Translations under genes and position numbers: made by a program
Notes under the pieces: model-generated
What the model was told of the DNA's origin: nothing
The model's input: only the letters and a program-made list of their open reading frames with translations
Database searches by the model: none
NCBI RefSeq assembly: GCF_001949145.1
Contig: NW_019091355.1
Location: 5,002,627-5,066,626 of the forward strand
Length of the DNA stretch: 64,000 nucleotides
Reading direction: 5' to 3'
Source of the DNA: Acanthaster planci
Taxonomy: Eukaryota; Echinodermata; Asteroidea; Valvatida; Acanthasteridae
Shown: positions 62,122-64,000 of the stretch, one piece after another
Layout of the letters: the number at the start of each line of letters is the position of its first letter
Numbering within the stretch: position 1 is the stretch's first letter

Positions 62122-64000
62122 CTGAAAAATGAATAAAACAATCAATCAATGATTGCCTTGTATAAAGATACAAGATTGCATAATGTCGACTAAGAGAATT
62201 GAATTGTTTGCTGTTATTTGAAATGTCAAGGTTAGACGCAATTTCCAGAAACACAGATTGTCACAAGATGTATTCTCTGTCAATGTTGCAACTGGTATTG
62301 ACATGACAAAGAGCTTGACAGTGAAAGTAGAACAATTTATATTTACATGATGTATCTAGAAAAAAAATTGCATTGATTTGTTGACATTTCTCCAGATTTC
62401 AAATACTTTCACCTTCGCTTTACAACTTTGAGGACAGCACACTCTCACACAGTTTCACCCAATCTGCTTTTCATTTGCACAGATAGCCAGAGCTCAAAAA
62501 ACCTGATCACTGATGAGTTGTAATGTGATCTGCAAAAACCTTCATATGGTGCGCTTTGTCATTTGGCTGCATATAAACTTTCAAATTAATATGGCCACAT
62601 GGTTGTTTTCAGATATACTAGAATTACATTTATGATTCTAGGTTGTCTACAACACAAATCTAGGGTGCCAAGAATCACGAATTAAACAGTTTTGAAAACA
62701 GGACTGTGTTCAGATCAATTTGAAGTTGACATGCACCAAAATAGAGAAGCTCACCGTTTGAAGGGTCTTCGCAAATCATATCACAATTAGTTTCACATTC
62801 ATAGTGTGTTATGTTGAATTTGTACATTTTACAATAAGAGTTGAATGCAAAGGAAAAACCACATGGCTAACAGTCCTAAGCTGCATCCTTGTCTGTTGTC
62901 TAGGGCTACGGCTAGGTCTGCAACCCTTAGAAATAGGCATGCTGACAATGGACGTACCAATAGCCACGAGTGTCAATAGCTTTTCAAGAGTGAGGGGACA
63001 TAACCTTAATTAGAACCAATGCAAGCGTGAAGCATGAATCCCTGACAGCATGGGTTCCGGGGCCCACTCAAGGGTCCAGGGCCCTTGATCAGGCCCTGGG
63101 AAATTTTGGATTCTAGATGTTTTGTGGTGCAATCTGAGGCAATTTTTAACCACTTGAACAAATTCTTTAGCAAATGCTTTTCCAAATTTATTTCATTTTA
63201 AAATCATTTTATCTGAAATATGGATCAAATGTAGGCCTACTCCCCCTACATTTTTTATTTGGTGTCCAGGAACAAAGTGGAGGGGACAATTGATATATCC
63301 CCCTGAGTTGGGGGGCATGTCTCCCCATCACCCACAAACTGATGCTCCCTGAAAGACCTTTTCCCACCTAGCCTTAGCCTTTGAAATCAGAGGCTAAAAT
63401 TCTTTAAGGGGCTTTAACTCAGGCTTGACATAGAACTGGGTCGGTCCAATCGGTAGGGGTGAAGTTTCACAATTCTTTCCTTTTTTTTTCTTTATTCTCT
63501 TTTCCCAATCAGGGGATGCTTTGCTCCATCCAATCTGAGCTGTGAGTATTCCACATGCTGGGATTAATTTGCACAGGATGTATTACAAGTTGTTACAATA
63601 ATAGAAGCCATGTGTATGCGAGGGGCAGAGGACTTGGGGTCACGGGATGGGTGCGTCACATGCACTTTCAGTTCGAGAAACTGGGTGCTGGGGGTTAATT
63701 CGGTCGGACAGCGACAGTCGAGTTGTGGTGACTGCGTTGACGGTGTGAGTGATCCAGGCTACCCCACCCTTCCTGCCACAGACCCTGGACGGTCATCGAG
63801 AGTGTAGGTGGGGAGGAGTTTGGGCGACAGCTAGGGGAGGCTGGAGTAGACGGGGCAGGAGAGGGAGTTGGGAGAAAGGTATTATTGGGCGTACGGGCTG
63901 TTGACAGAATCATTTCTGGTAACAATTGACTGGAATTTCCTTTGGTGAAATGATCAAGTCAACAGCTGAAGAAATAAGGCTAGTGTTTAACCACTTCATG
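62122..64000. other. No supported gene; upstream intron
   Basis: A donor-like ACG|GTGAGC on the minus strand (about 62755) follows GCGAAG and would give only a 12-nt exon (TLQT), so it is not called. The 63050-63320 stretch is rich in runs of G and C and may be an old transposon. A CpG-containing patch lies at 63640-63740. Nothing else was seen. Confidence 0.4.

Overview
This is a eukaryotic, almost certainly metazoan, genomic window. It has no operons, no long uninterrupted gene and no bacterial-type gene packing. Nearly all of it is AT-rich intronic or intergenic DNA with short islands bounded by GT/AG splice signals. The very frequent palindromic TACATGTA (often as ACATGTACATGTACAT), the AGGCCTA motif, several foldback MITE-like elements and a CR1/L2-type LINE tail suggest a marine invertebrate deuterostome, with an echinoderm as the best guess. 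This is an impression from repeat style, not proof.

All the better coding evidence lies on the minus strand, read from right to left. From 5' to 3' the candidate exons are: a coiled-coil pair (62087-62121 and 61660-61747); a possible first exon at 59287-59364 behind a cluster of CCAAT boxes; a 51-nt cassette (53212-53262); a 735-nt first exon of a type II membrane protein (46641-47375); a 57-nt cassette (41749-41805); weaker exons at 37102-37147 and 32204-32252; a pair at 24636-24669 and 24017-24142; and three further possible first exons at 19227-19343, 13200-13292 and 12502-12543. Every candidate first exon leaves in phase 0, and the three best internal cassettes are symmetrical 0-0. The simplest model is one or two very exon-sparse minus-strand genes with introns of up to more than 10 kb and several alternative promoters. 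The shared 3' exons would lie beyond the left edge of the window. I do not recognise the protein family. The coding segments read as coiled coil followed by disordered Ser/Pro/Lys/Glu linkers, and no catalytic domain is in view.

The plus strand has no convincing gene. Two islands, at 49321-49577 and 32768-33076, have protein-like reading frames and are listed at low confidence.

Repeats that can be supported are a LINE 3' end with a frameshift (55798-56220, minus), a decayed tRNA-type SINE head (about 56550-56660), foldback elements at 46108-46342, 52600-52766, 54241-54366 and 58048-58216, a divergent partial copy at 45165-45275, several TACATGTA arrays and short microsatellites. No rRNA, intact tRNA, CRISPR or phage-like feature was seen.
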